Assembly (NCBI RefSeq): GCF_900105905.1
Contig: NZ_FNSV01000005.1
Location: 1-64,000, forward strand
DNA: 64,000 bases
Direction of reading: 5' to 3'
Origin: Rhodococcus koreensis
Lineage (GTDB): Bacteria > Actinomycetota > Actinomycetes > Mycobacteriales > Mycobacteriaceae
This document shows positions 43,457 through 51,923 of this stretch, one piece after another; the stretch's first letter is position 1, and each line of letters starts with the position of its first letter. Below the pieces are notes generated by a model. The model was given only the letters and a program-made list of their open reading frames with translations. It was not told the DNA's origin and did not search any database. The position numbers and the translations under genes are program-made.

Positions 43457-44866
43457 TCACGCGCTCAGTCCACGGTTTCGGTTGGCGGGCCGGTCCAAGC
43501 CCAGATGGTCGCGGAATGTTTTGCCGCCATACTCGGTGCGGTACAAACCGCGTCGTTGTAGTTCGGGCACCACCAACTCGGTGAACGCCTGAACGGAGCC
43601 GGGCACGAAATCCGGGAAGATGTTGAAGCCGTCGGCGGCCCGTTCCTCGAACCAGTACTGGATGTGATCCGCCACCTCCGTTGCATTCCCCACGACGGTG
43701 CGCGTACCCACCGTGATGCCGTTGATCAGGTCGAAATAGGTGATCGGCGCGGCACCCTGCACGGTCCGACGGGTGGTCTCGGTGATCCCCTCGAAGATCT
43801 TTCGTCCCTCCGATCCCGACCGATCGAACACCTCCTGGGCGACCGAATCGTGGTATCCGTGTCCGGTCACGTCAACGCCGAGGACCTGCGACACCGAGGC
43901 AAGGTTGCGCTTGAGGCCCTCGCCGAGGCCACCGAATCGCACCGAATCCACGGTCTCGTTCTCGGGATCCAGCGGCAACAGTGCGTTGAGACGGTCGTAG
44001 ATCTTCACGGCTTCTTCGGTGGTGGGCGCCACCACCACGCTGAGCCCCGGCAGAATCTGAATCTCGTGTTCGGTGCGGCCGTACCTGGCAGCGCGCCCCT
44101 TCACATCGGCGTAGTACTCCTTCGCCGCCTCGAGGTTGGGCTGGCCTGCGAAGATGACGTCGGCCTCTCGTGCCCCCAGCTCGCGAGAACGGTCCGACGT
44201 GCCCGCATGGAGCAGAATTACCTGCCCCTGAGGTGGCCTGGCGACATTGAGTGGTCCACGGACCGAGAAGTGTTCACCCACGTGGTCGATGGCATGAAGC
44301 TTGGTCTCGTCGATGTACCGGCCACCGGCCTTGTCACGGAGAAACGCATCATCGTCCCAGCTGTCCCACAGTGCGCGGACCACATCGACGAACTCGTCGG
44401 CCCAGTCGTACCGCTTCTCGGTGTCCCAGTGGCCGTCCCGACTGAAATTGAACGCCGCGGCGCCGTCGGCTCCGGTGACGAGATTCCACGCCGCGCGCCC
44501 TCCGCTCAGGTGATCGAGTGAGGCGGTCAGACGCGCGATCGTGAATGGATCGTAGTAGGTGGGATTCGCGGTCACCGCAATCCCGATGTGCGAGGTCGCG
44601 GCCGCGATCGCACCCGCGACCGTGAATGGCTCCATCCTCGACATCTGGGCGGGGTTGGTCTTGGCCAGCTTCGGATCTGTCGCGAGCCGGTCCCCCAGGA
44701 ACAGGAAGTCGAATTTCGCGTCTTCGACCAGCCGGGTGACGTCCTGGATGAACCCGATATCGAAGGCGCCGTCGGACTTCGCTCCGGGGTATCGCCATCC
44801 GGCCGTGTGTGTCCCGGTCGCCCAGAACATGAGTCCGAAATGAAGTTCTCGCTGTGGATTGGACAT
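43457..44866 (-). CDS. LLM-class flavin-dependent monooxygenase (NtaA/SnaA/DszA type), first
   Basis: 469 aa. Hallmarks of the nitrilotriacetate/sulfone monooxygenase branch: HFGLMFWATGTHTAGWRYPG, AKFDFLFLGDRL, TSHIGIAVTANPTYYDPFTI, RAAWNLVTGADGAAAFNFSR, GREADVIFAGQ-like loop and the end FTELVVPELQRRGLYRTEYG. It uses reduced FMN supplied by a separate reductase to oxidise C-S or C-N bonds. No flavin reductase gene is present in this operon. It is translated 3 bases after the second LLM enzyme's stop. Confidence 0.85.
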   Translation of the reverse strand: MSNPQRELHFGLMFWATGTHTAGWRYPGAKSDGAFDIGFIQDVTRLVEDAKFDFLFLGDRLATDPKLAKTNPAQMSRMEPFTVAGAIAAATSHIGIAVTANPTYYDPFTIARLTASLDHLSGGRAAWNLVTGADGAAAFNFSRDGHWDTEKRYDWADEFVDVVRALWDSWDDDAFLRDKAGGRYIDETKLHAIDHVGEHFSVRGPLNVARPPQGQVILLHAGTSDRSRELGAREADVIFAGQPNLEAAKEYYADVKGRAARYGRTEHEIQILPGLSVVVAPTTEEAVKIYDRLNALLPLDPENETVDSVRFGGLGEGLKRNLASVSQVLGVDVTGHGYHDSVAQEVFDRSGSEGRKIFEGITETTRRTVQGAAPITYFDLINGITVGTRTVVGNATEVADHIQYWFEERAADGFNIFPDFVPGSVQAFTELVVPELQRRGLYRTEYGGKTFRDHLGLDRPANRNRGLSA

Positions 44867-44869
44867 CGG

Positions 44870-46333
44870 TCACCGTCCTCCTGTTGTAGTGCCGGCGGGC
44901 GCCCAGCGGTTCACCGGTCGCTCGAGCCCCAGGTGTTCGCGCAATGTGCGGCCCTCGTAATCGGTGCGGAACAGTCCGCGGCGTTGGAGTTCGGGCACGA
45001 CCAGCTCGACAAAGGTCTCCAGCTGTTCGGTGAGGAAGGCAGATTGGATGTTGAACCCGTCAGATGCACCTGCCTCGAACCAGGTCTGGATGTAGTCGGC
45101 GATATCGTCGGGATCGCCGACCACCACGTGCCCGCCCACGATGTGCGCGTACAGGAGATCGCGGACCGTCAGCGGGCTGTCGCCGCCCACCACACGTCCT
45201 GTCCTGGCTCCGGCAGCGCCCACCAGTGTCCGTCCCAACGAATTGAACCGCTCGACGAGGGGAGCATCGACGGGGGCCTCGAGGTCCAGCCCGGTCAGGT
45301 CCACCCCCACCCGCTGCGACAACGCACCGAGGTTCCGCAACCCCTGTCCTTGTGCCTCGCGCGGCGTCGCGAACGAATCTGCACGCCAATCTGAGGGGCT
45401 GCGTCCACCGAACTGGACGTCCTCGTCGAGGACGATCAGGGCATTGAGCCGGTCGTAGAGTTCACGCGCGTTCTGTCGGGTGCGCGCCACGAGCGGCGTC
45501 AGCCCGGGAAGGATCGCGATCTCGGAGGGGTCCCGACCAAATTCCACGGCACGACGCCGGATGTCCTCGGCGTATTCTTTCCCTTGATCGATCGTCGCGG
45601 CAGCGGCGAACAGCACATCCGCCTCGCGTGCACCCAGATCACGCGACCGATCGGAGGTGCCCGCGTGCAGAACCACCGGGTGCCCCTGCGGTGGGCGCGC
45701 AACATTCAGCGGTCCCCGGATCTGAAATGTCTCACCACGGTGATTGAGCGGGTGAATCTTGTCGCCGTCGACGAACTCGCCGGTCTCCGCATTGCGAATG
45801 AATGCGTCATCCTCCCAGCTATCCCACAGGCGGCGAACGACGTCGACGAACTCGTCTGCTCGGTTGTAGCGCGCGGTCGCATCACCGTGCTCGGGCCGGG
45901 TGTAGTTGTCCGCAGCCCGGCCATCGGCGCCGGTGACGATGTTCCACGATGCCCGTCCCCCCGACACATGATCGAGTGAGGCGGTGAGCCTAGCCAAATT
46001 GAACGGCTCGTAGTAGGTGGGGTTCGCGGTGACCACGATGCCGATTCGGCTGGTCGACGTTGCAATGTAACCCGCTGCCGTGAACGGTTCGATTCGGGCG
46101 AGTACCGAGGTGTTGGTGAACTGGTACTCCGGCCCGGTCGCGAGGCGGTCGCCGAAGAAGAAGAAGTCGAACTTCCCCGCCTCCGCGAGCCGGGCGAGTT
46201 CCGTGATGTATCGGGCATCGAAGCCGCGGTCGTGGACGGCCTGCGGCAGGCGCCAGCCCGCGGGATGGGTGCCGTTCGACCAATACATGTAACCGAGGTG
46301 AAGGGTCCGGTTGTGTCCGGCGTCAGGAGTCAT
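44870..46333 (-). CDS. LLM-class flavin-dependent monooxygenase, second
   Basis: 487 aa. Paralogue of the neighbouring enzyme: HLGYMYWSNGTHPAGWRLPQ, GKFDFFFFGDRLATGPEYQF, TSRIGIVVTANPTYYEPFNL, RASWNIVTGADGRAADNYTR and FVELVVPELQRRGLFRTDYE. It has about 18 extra residues mostly between 290 and 390. Two different monooxygenases back to back suggest either two steps or two substrates of one pathway. Depends on an FMN reductase encoded elsewhere. Confidence 0.85.
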   Translation of the reverse strand: MTPDAGHNRTLHLGYMYWSNGTHPAGWRLPQAVHDRGFDARYITELARLAEAGKFDFFFFGDRLATGPEYQFTNTSVLARIEPFTAAGYIATSTSRIGIVVTANPTYYEPFNLARLTASLDHVSGGRASWNIVTGADGRAADNYTRPEHGDATARYNRADEFVDVVRRLWDSWEDDAFIRNAETGEFVDGDKIHPLNHRGETFQIRGPLNVARPPQGHPVVLHAGTSDRSRDLGAREADVLFAAAATIDQGKEYAEDIRRRAVEFGRDPSEIAILPGLTPLVARTRQNARELYDRLNALIVLDEDVQFGGRSPSDWRADSFATPREAQGQGLRNLGALSQRVGVDLTGLDLEAPVDAPLVERFNSLGRTLVGAAGARTGRVVGGDSPLTVRDLLYAHIVGGHVVVGDPDDIADYIQTWFEAGASDGFNIQSAFLTEQLETFVELVVPELQRRGLFRTDYEGRTLREHLGLERPVNRWAPAGTTTGGR

Positions 46334-46374
46334 GTGTCTACCTCGAGGTATAGAGATGAACAGGTCGTGGACAC

Positions 46375-47451
46375 TCAGCCGCGGGAAGCGGACCCGGTGA
46401 CCTGCCCGGGCGCGCCACTGAGATCACCTGTGAAGAGTTCCGAGAGTTCGGCGAATTCCTCTGGCGTCGGCCGCCACCGTGAGGCGGCGAGGTTGTCGTC
46501 GAGTTGCTCCGGCGCCGTCACGCCCGCGATCACGCTCGATACCGACTCGTGCGCCAGAAGCCAACCGAACGCCAACGCCGTGGGCGTCACACCGCGTTCC
46601 CGCGCGAATTCCGTGTAACGCTCGAGGGCATCCCACGGCGCAGCATCGAGAAGATGTTTTTTCAAGTTCGTAATCTTGGCGCCGACGGGAGCGAAATCCC
46701 GCCGATACTTCCCGGTCAGCAAACCGTTCTGCAGCGGGAAGTACGGGAAGAATCCCACCCCGTATGCGGCCAGGGCCGGAAGCAGCTCCTTCTCCGGCTC
46801 CCGCCAGAGCAGATTGTATTCGTTGGTGGCCGAGACGAACCGGGTCAAGCCGTTGATCCGGGCGACGTACTCGGCGTCCGTTACCTGCCACCCCGCGAAG
46901 TTCGAGCTTCCGATGTACCGGACCTTCCCCTCGGCCACCAGATCGTCGAGCACGGACAGCGTCTCCTCGATGGGTGTGATCGGGTCGGGAGCATGGATCT
47001 GGTACAGGTCGATCCAGTCGGTCCGCAGACGGCGCAACGACGACTCCACCGCCAGCCGCACATAGCGACGCGACCCGCGAACACCCCAATCGGGTCCGTT
47101 CAGACCGCCCAGCCCAATTCCGAACTTCGATCCGATGACCACGCGATCACGGTTGCCGCCCAACGCCTTTCCCAGCATGATTTCACTCTGCCCGGGGTGA
47201 TCGCCGTAGACGTCGGCGACGTCGAAGTAGGTGATCCCCAGATCGAGCGCACGACCGACGATACGGTCGGCTGCATCCTGGGTCTCAGCGACCATTCCAC
47301 TCCGACCGAAGGTGCTCGCCCCGATGCCCACCTCGGACACCACGAGACCGGAACGCCCCACCGACCGATACCCCTCCTGGAGAGCGGTATTCGTAGCGGG
47401 ACGACCCGCTACAAACGCCGGGTGGGTAACACTGGTCACGGATGCAGTCAT
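46375..47451 (-). CDS. Aldo-keto reductase, first gene of the organosulfur operon
   Basis: 358 aa with an N-terminal extension of about 25 residues. Catalytic positions: ITYFDVADVYGDH (D, Y), VIGSKFGIG (K), DLYQIHAPDP (H); cofactor site SVIAGVTAPEQLDDNLAA. The branch is the general AKR group of oxidoreductases with broad carbonyl substrates. It starts the minus-strand operon and faces the IclR gene across 300 bases with two inverted repeats. Its role may be to reduce an aldehyde released by the monooxygenases, inferred. Confidence 0.8.
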   Translation of the reverse strand: MTASVTSVTHPAFVAGRPATNTALQEGYRSVGRSGLVVSEVGIGASTFGRSGMVAETQDAADRIVGRALDLGITYFDVADVYGDHPGQSEIMLGKALGGNRDRVVIGSKFGIGLGGLNGPDWGVRGSRRYVRLAVESSLRRLRTDWIDLYQIHAPDPITPIEETLSVLDDLVAEGKVRYIGSSNFAGWQVTDAEYVARINGLTRFVSATNEYNLLWREPEKELLPALAAYGVGFFPYFPLQNGLLTGKYRRDFAPVGAKITNLKKHLLDAAPWDALERYTEFARERGVTPTALAFGWLLAHESVSSVIAGVTAPEQLDDNLAASRWRPTPEEFAELSELFTGDLSGAPGQVTGSASRG

Positions 47452-47560
47452 GGGCTTCTTTCACATCGATTCCGGCGACGCACCTCGGCGCGTGTCACGG
47501 ACCTGAAGATTCGAACATTGCCGACACTAAGGATCGCCACCCCAGCGAACAACACATGAC

Positions 47561-47577
47561 ATTCCACAGATCGGAAT
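47561..47577. promoter_or_regulatory. Candidate IclR operator 1
   Basis: ATTCC-N7-GGAAT inverted repeat 110 bases upstream of the aldo-keto reductase start. The same arms and spacing occur in the second site at 47678-47698, so both are probably bound by the adjacent IclR regulator. Confidence 0.5.
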
Positions 47578-47677
47578 CATTGACTTGGACGAACAACCGT
47601 GCATTCCGGACATTGACCTCCAAATATCGGTTAAATCACTACAGTCATTGCGGCCGCGCCGACTATCTGCCAGGGTG

Positions 47678-47698
47678 GGATTCCGCTGTCCGGAATCC
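47678..47698. promoter_or_regulatory. Candidate IclR operator 2
   Basis: GGATTCC-N7-GGAATCC, a perfect 7-bp inverted repeat 54 bases before the IclR start codon; matches site 1 in arm core and spacer length. Confidence 0.5.
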
Positions 47699-47751
47699 GA
47701 GCTCTCCCGCGTGTTCCGCCGCCCACCCGCGAACCGCCGAAAGGAACACCT

Positions 47752-48513
47752 ATGGCCGCAGACAATTCAGGGTTGCAAACGGTATCTCGCGCCCTCGCCG
47801 TGCTGCGATGTTTCCAAGGCGACGTCGAACTGGGAGTCACCGACATCGCACGCGCTCAGAATCTGGCAATGAGTACGACGCACCGCCTGCTGCGGGCCCT
47901 CCTCGAGTCCGAGTTCGTCGAGCAGGACGAAAAGACCGGCCGATACAGGCTGGGAGTCGCACTCGCCGAGTACGGTCAACTGTCCTACCGACGCCACCTC
48001 ATCTACCTGGCCGAACCCCACATCGAACAACTCGCAATCGAAACCGGCACCGCGGTCTCGATTGCCACCCGCCGCGGCACCGATGCGATCAACCTCGCCT
48101 TCACCCGTTGGCGAGAAGCCCATGGCCACAACCTTTCCGAAGTCAGATTCCCGCTACACGCAAGTGCACTCGGCAAGGCGCTCCTCGCCTGGTCACCGAC
48201 GACCAGCGACGAACTGGACACTCTGCCCTACCATCTGGGAACCGACCGCACACCTCAGAGCACGGCATCACTGTCCGCGGAACTCGAGGCCGCCAGATCC
48301 GCGGGATACACGATCAACGACGAGCAAACCGAATGGGGCTTCAGGATCATTGCCGTCCCGGTACTCGATCCGGAAGGACACGCACGCTTCGCGCTTGGGA
48401 TGCGCGGAACCACACAATTGATGATTCCGGAGCGGATACCGTTCCTGGCCAATCTCGCGCGGGTCACCGCAGCGGCGATCAGCGACACGTTGTTCGAGAC
48501 GCCAACCCGGTGA
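47752..48513 (+). CDS. IclR family regulator of the organosulfur operon
   Basis: 253 aa, ATG with GAAAGGA close upstream. N-terminal winged HTH (LGVTDIARAQNLAMSTTHRL at about 26-45) and C-terminal IclR effector domain (IATRRGTDAINLAF, LHASALGKALLA, DEQTEWGFRIIAVPVLD). IclR proteins bind small aromatic or organic acids and activate or repress divergent operons. Divergent placement and the two inverted repeats make the 38.7-47.5 kb operon the obvious target. Confidence 0.85.
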   Translation: MAADNSGLQTVSRALAVLRCFQGDVELGVTDIARAQNLAMSTTHRLLRALLESEFVEQDEKTGRYRLGVALAEYGQLSYRRHLIYLAEPHIEQLAIETGTAVSIATRRGTDAINLAFTRWREAHGHNLSEVRFPLHASALGKALLAWSPTTSDELDTLPYHLGTDRTPQSTASLSAELEAARSAGYTINDEQTEWGFRIIAVPVLDPEGHARFALGMRGTTQLMIPERIPFLANLARVTAAAISDTLFETPTR

Positions 48514-48869
48514 CCGAACATCAGCAGTCGCGGACACGACCACAGTAGCGAGGCCCGACGGACAAGCCAAAGTATGGGCAGATCAACACGCGCACCGCAG
48601 CGAGCCGGGTCCGGCACCAGCACAGGGTCGACGCACGCACTGGGGAGGTCGTGTTCTCGATACAAGTCATCCGGAGATTCACCTCGGCAACGGTTGTGTT
48701 CCCGACCCGGCGTGGCACACCTGCTCCGAGGCGCAGGCTGGCTGGGCCGACGACGGAACTCGCCTGGACGAGAGTGGGAGTATCGTGTGAGACAAGTCGC
48801 ACACTGAATTCGATGGCTCGAACTTTCGCGTTCAGCGGGTACTTTGGTCGTCGCCCCACCGGGTCATAG
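48514..48869. other. No supported gene
   Basis: Open frames on both strands lack ribosome sites or family features. It precedes the degraded HxlR gene. Confidence 0.45.
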
Positions 48870-49140
48870 GTCATGCGCGATTTGTGGCACGGTGGGGTCT
48901 CCTCGGACCCCGGCCCTCAACGTTTCCATCAACTCCAGGCGCGAATCGACGAAGTCAGCGACATTGCTTACCCAGACTTTGCGGACCCTTCGCCGCCGAC
49001 GGATAGGTCGAACGCACCGTCATTCCCCACCTCGCCACCATCGGTGGTCTACGAACTCACCGACATCGGCATTCAGGCGACCCCCGGAACTCGAGCCCTT
49101 CCTCCGTTGGATCCGCGCGGTCACGACATCAGGAGGCTGA
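48870..49140 (+). pseudogene. HxlR family regulator, broken
   Basis: Changing frame recovers the HxlR consensus: MRDLWHGG then RFHQLQARIDEVSD in one frame, LLTQTLRTLRRR in a second, PTSPPSVVYELTDIGIQAT back in the first, and PELEPFLRWIRAVTTSGG in the second. These are the recognition helix, wing and C-terminal helix of an HxlR-type winged-helix protein. At least three frame changes plus a missing N-terminus show it is dead. Confidence 0.6.
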
Positions 49141-49281
49141 CACCCACCATCCCCACGTTTCGGCTGTGTCAGAAGGACTCTGTCAGTGAGTGGCCGGCGC
49201 AGCCGCACCCTTGGTGTCACGGTGGAAAGGTGAACCTGTGTCAGGTTTTGATGCACCTCCCTCCCAAGGGGGATGCAGATC

Positions 49282-49358
49282 ATGCCCAGGCATTATTCGG
49301 CCGAGCGGTGCGTGAGCGCGCGGCGAGGATGGTCCTTGACCATCGGGGTGAGTATTAA
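49282..49358 (+). pseudogene. IS3-family OrfA remnant
   Basis: MPRHYSAE, then with one frame change RERAARMVLDHRGEY, matches the start of IS3-type OrfA (MPRHYSAEFRERAVRMVL is the usual form). AAGGGGG precedes the ATG. No further transposase sequence follows, so only the element's left end survives, perhaps starting near the TGTCAG repeats at 49165-49185. Confidence 0.55.
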
Positions 49359-49432
49359 GTCGATTTTCGCCACGTCACGGTGATCGCCCCGAAGCTCGGA
49401 GTGGGTCGGTTCGTTCCGCGTGGCGTTGGGAC

Positions 49433-50209
49433 TCACGGGACTGCCGCTGCTACAGGAGCGCCCGTTCTTGCCGCCACGGCCTCACTCGGCCGCATGATGC
49501 TCTCAGCCACCGCGTCCTCTGTCTGGCGCAGCAGGACCTGCCACTGCCGCGCGTCCGGTGCACCACCACCGATGATGCCGAGCGCCGCGGACATGCGACC
49601 TGAGGGCCCGCGGATTCCGACGGCGACACCGTAACGCCCGTACCGGTACTCCTCGCGTTCCCGCGCGATGCCGCTGCGGCGGATCCGCGTCAGATCGGCC
49701 GGAAGCGCCGCGGTGTCGAAGGTGTACCGGGTGTATCGCTCGGTGACGGCGGTCGGTGGGTCGCCCGCAGCGAGGAACACTTTGCCCACGGCAGTTGCGT
49801 GCAGCGGGAACCTGTCACCGATCTCGACGACGGTGCCGTCGCGCCGCGGGCCGAGCGCCCGGTCGACGATCACCGCGGCCCCACCGACCGCCGCGGCGAG
49901 CACCACGGTACGCCCACTCGCGGCGGCGAGACCGCGGAGATGCCAGGTGGTTTCCCGTTGAATGCGCTGGACGCAGGGCGCGTGTGCACCGATCGCCCAG
50001 ATCCGCATGCCGACGCGGTAGCTCCCGTCCTCGAGCCGGTCAAGTGCACCCCAATCGACAAGCTCGCGGATCATCCGCAGCGTCGTGGCCGCAGACAAAC
50101 CGCACCGCGCCGCGATCTCGTTCAGCCGCAGCGGTGTCGAGGAGCCCTCGAACACCTCGAGAACGCTGAACAGGCGCCGCGCGACGCCGGTGCGGGTGGT
50201 GCCGGCCAT
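49433..50209 (-). CDS. IclR family regulator beside the family-5 binding protein
   Basis: 258 aa. Winged HTH at about 28-48 (LNEIAARCGLSAATTLRMIR), effector domain with VVLAAAVGGAAVIVDRALG, FPLHATAVGKVFLA and YRYGRYGVAVGIRGPSGRM. It diverges from the solute-binding lipoprotein gene with a 127-base gap carrying an inverted repeat, so it probably controls that gene. The C-terminal tail (SEAVAARTGAPVAAAVP) is low-complexity. Confidence 0.85.
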   Translation of the reverse strand: MAGTTRTGVARRLFSVLEVFEGSSTPLRLNEIAARCGLSAATTLRMIRELVDWGALDRLEDGSYRVGMRIWAIGAHAPCVQRIQRETTWHLRGLAAASGRTVVLAAAVGGAAVIVDRALGPRRDGTVVEIGDRFPLHATAVGKVFLAAGDPPTAVTERYTRYTFDTAALPADLTRIRRSGIAREREEYRYGRYGVAVGIRGPSGRMSAALGIIGGGAPDARQWQVLLRQTEDAVAESIMRPSEAVAARTGAPVAAAVP

Positions 50210-50240
50210 GCGCTGGACCTCCGTGATGTGGGCAACTCGT

Positions 50241-50255
50241 TTTCAACCACTGAAA
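50241..50255. promoter_or_regulatory. Candidate IclR-type operator
   Basis: TTTCA-N5-TGAAA inverted repeat 31 bases upstream of the IclR start and 81 bases before the divergent lipoprotein start. Confidence 0.4.
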
Positions 50256-50336
50256 TCCAACCGTAGACCGGCAGGCCCCGAGCGCGAAGAGTTCGGCGCA
50301 CCGAGTTTCCGCCACTCCAGAAGGTTTCAAAAATCC

Positions 50337-51923
50337 ATGTCTGTTTCCCGAATCGGACGCGCCACCTGCGCCGTGCTCGCCGCCGGAGTCGCCACCTCAG
50401 GTCTCGCCGCCTGCACCTTCGACGCGCCTGGCCCACGGTCGCTGCGGATCGCGTTGTCCGCCGATCCGCTGTGTCTCGATCCGCATCAGGCCCCGTACAC
50501 CGAATCCCTGCACGTGGGCAGGCAGTTCGTGGCGAATCTCACCGATCAAGACCCGCGGACGGGTGAGATCGCCGCCTGGATCGCCACCGACTGGACGGTC
50601 TCCGACGACGCCACCAGGTTCCGGTTCACACTCCGCGACGACGCCACCTTCGACGACGGCACCCGAATCGACGCGGCAGCCGTCGCGGCCAATTTCGAGG
50701 ATCTGCGCGCCCTCGGCGCGAAGTCCCCGTTCGGACACTCGTACACCAAGGGGTTGCGGGCCATCGACACTCCCGATTCCCGGACCGTCGAGTTCGTGTT
50801 CGACATGCCGAGCGCCCAGTTCCTGCAGGCCACGTCCATGGTCACCACCGGACTGCTCGCCCCGGCCACCCTGGACTCGAGCCCAGAGGAACGGTGCACC
50901 GGGAAGCTGACCGGGTCGGGGCCGTACGTGGTGGACACCCACACACCGAACTCGTCGACGACGCTGACCGCGCGCGCCGACTACACCTGGCCAGGCGCGA
51001 CCACGAGTCACACCGGCGCCGCCGCCATCGAGAACCTTGAATTCGTGGTCATGACCGAGTCCAGTGTGCGATCAGGAGCGCTGCAGACCGGCCAGATCGA
51101 CATCGACACCGACGTCCAGGCCCAGGACGAGGCACCGCTGTCCGCCGCCGGCGTCCCGGTGATCGCCCGTGCGCGCCCCGGCCTCGTCTACACGCTGCTC
51201 GCCAACGAGCAGAGTGCCGCGCTGTCCGATCCCTCAGTGCGGCGGGCAATCAGTCGCGCGATCGACCGGCCGGAGCTGGCCGCGGTGCTGTCCCCCCACG
51301 AGAGGTTCGCCACCAGCGCGCTCTCCGCGGTGACGCCCGGCTACCTCGACCTGTCCGCCGAACTCGCCTCCGATCCCGACCGGGCCGCCACCGAACTCGA
51401 TGCCGCCGGCTGGCTGCCCGGTCCCGGCGGTGTCCGCGTCCGCGGCGGCCTACCGCTGACGCTGCGTCTGGTGTTCGCGTCCACGGATACCCATTCGCAG
51501 GTGTACGAGGTCGTGCAACAACAACTCGCGCGGATCGGAGTGGACCTGCGCCTGGCACCGCTCGACCCGGGTGCGAACGTCGATGCGCAGAACAACGGGG
51601 ACTACGACTTCGTGTGCTGGGCGGTGACGCGGCCCGACCCGGAGGTGCTCGGCACCGTGTTCCCCAGTACCAGTGCCGGCAACCCCAACCGTCGCACCGA
51701 GCCAGGCCGGATCGACGAACTGCTCGCCGACCTGGGCCGCACCACCGAACCCGCGGCACGGCAACGTCTCACCGACGAGGCCACCCGGGAGGTGCTCGAT
51801 CAGGGCCATGCGATACCCCTCTTCGAGCAGTCCGCCGTCGTCGGCACGGCCGCGTCCGTCGACGGCGTCACCCTGGACGCGTCGAGCCGGCCCATCTTCT
51901 ACGGAGCGGAGTTCACGTCGTGA
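50337..51923 (+). CDS. Family-5 solute-binding lipoprotein (peptide/nickel type)
   Basis: 528 aa from the ATG at 50337. Lipoprotein signal MSVSRIGRATCAVLAAGVAT with C26 in SGLAA-C. Mature protein has the SBP_bac_5 features: LRIALSADPLCLDPHQAPYT, DWTVSDDATRFRFTLRDDAT and YDFVCWAVTRPDPEVLGTVF with RIDELLADLGRTTEPAARQR. It would bind oligopeptides or a small molecule. No permease or ATPase genes are nearby; the next gene (GTGA overlap) is of unknown family. Confidence 0.85.
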   Translation: MSVSRIGRATCAVLAAGVATSGLAACTFDAPGPRSLRIALSADPLCLDPHQAPYTESLHVGRQFVANLTDQDPRTGEIAAWIATDWTVSDDATRFRFTLRDDATFDDGTRIDAAAVAANFEDLRALGAKSPFGHSYTKGLRAIDTPDSRTVEFVFDMPSAQFLQATSMVTTGLLAPATLDSSPEERCTGKLTGSGPYVVDTHTPNSSTTLTARADYTWPGATTSHTGAAAIENLEFVVMTESSVRSGALQTGQIDIDTDVQAQDEAPLSAAGVPVIARARPGLVYTLLANEQSAALSDPSVRRAISRAIDRPELAAVLSPHERFATSALSAVTPGYLDLSAELASDPDRAATELDAAGWLPGPGGVRVRGGLPLTLRLVFASTDTHSQVYEVVQQQLARIGVDLRLAPLDPGANVDAQNNGDYDFVCWAVTRPDPEVLGTVFPSTSAGNPNRRTEPGRIDELLADLGRTTEPAARQRLTDEATREVLDQGHAIPLFEQSAVVGTAASVDGVTLDASSRPIFYGAEFTS

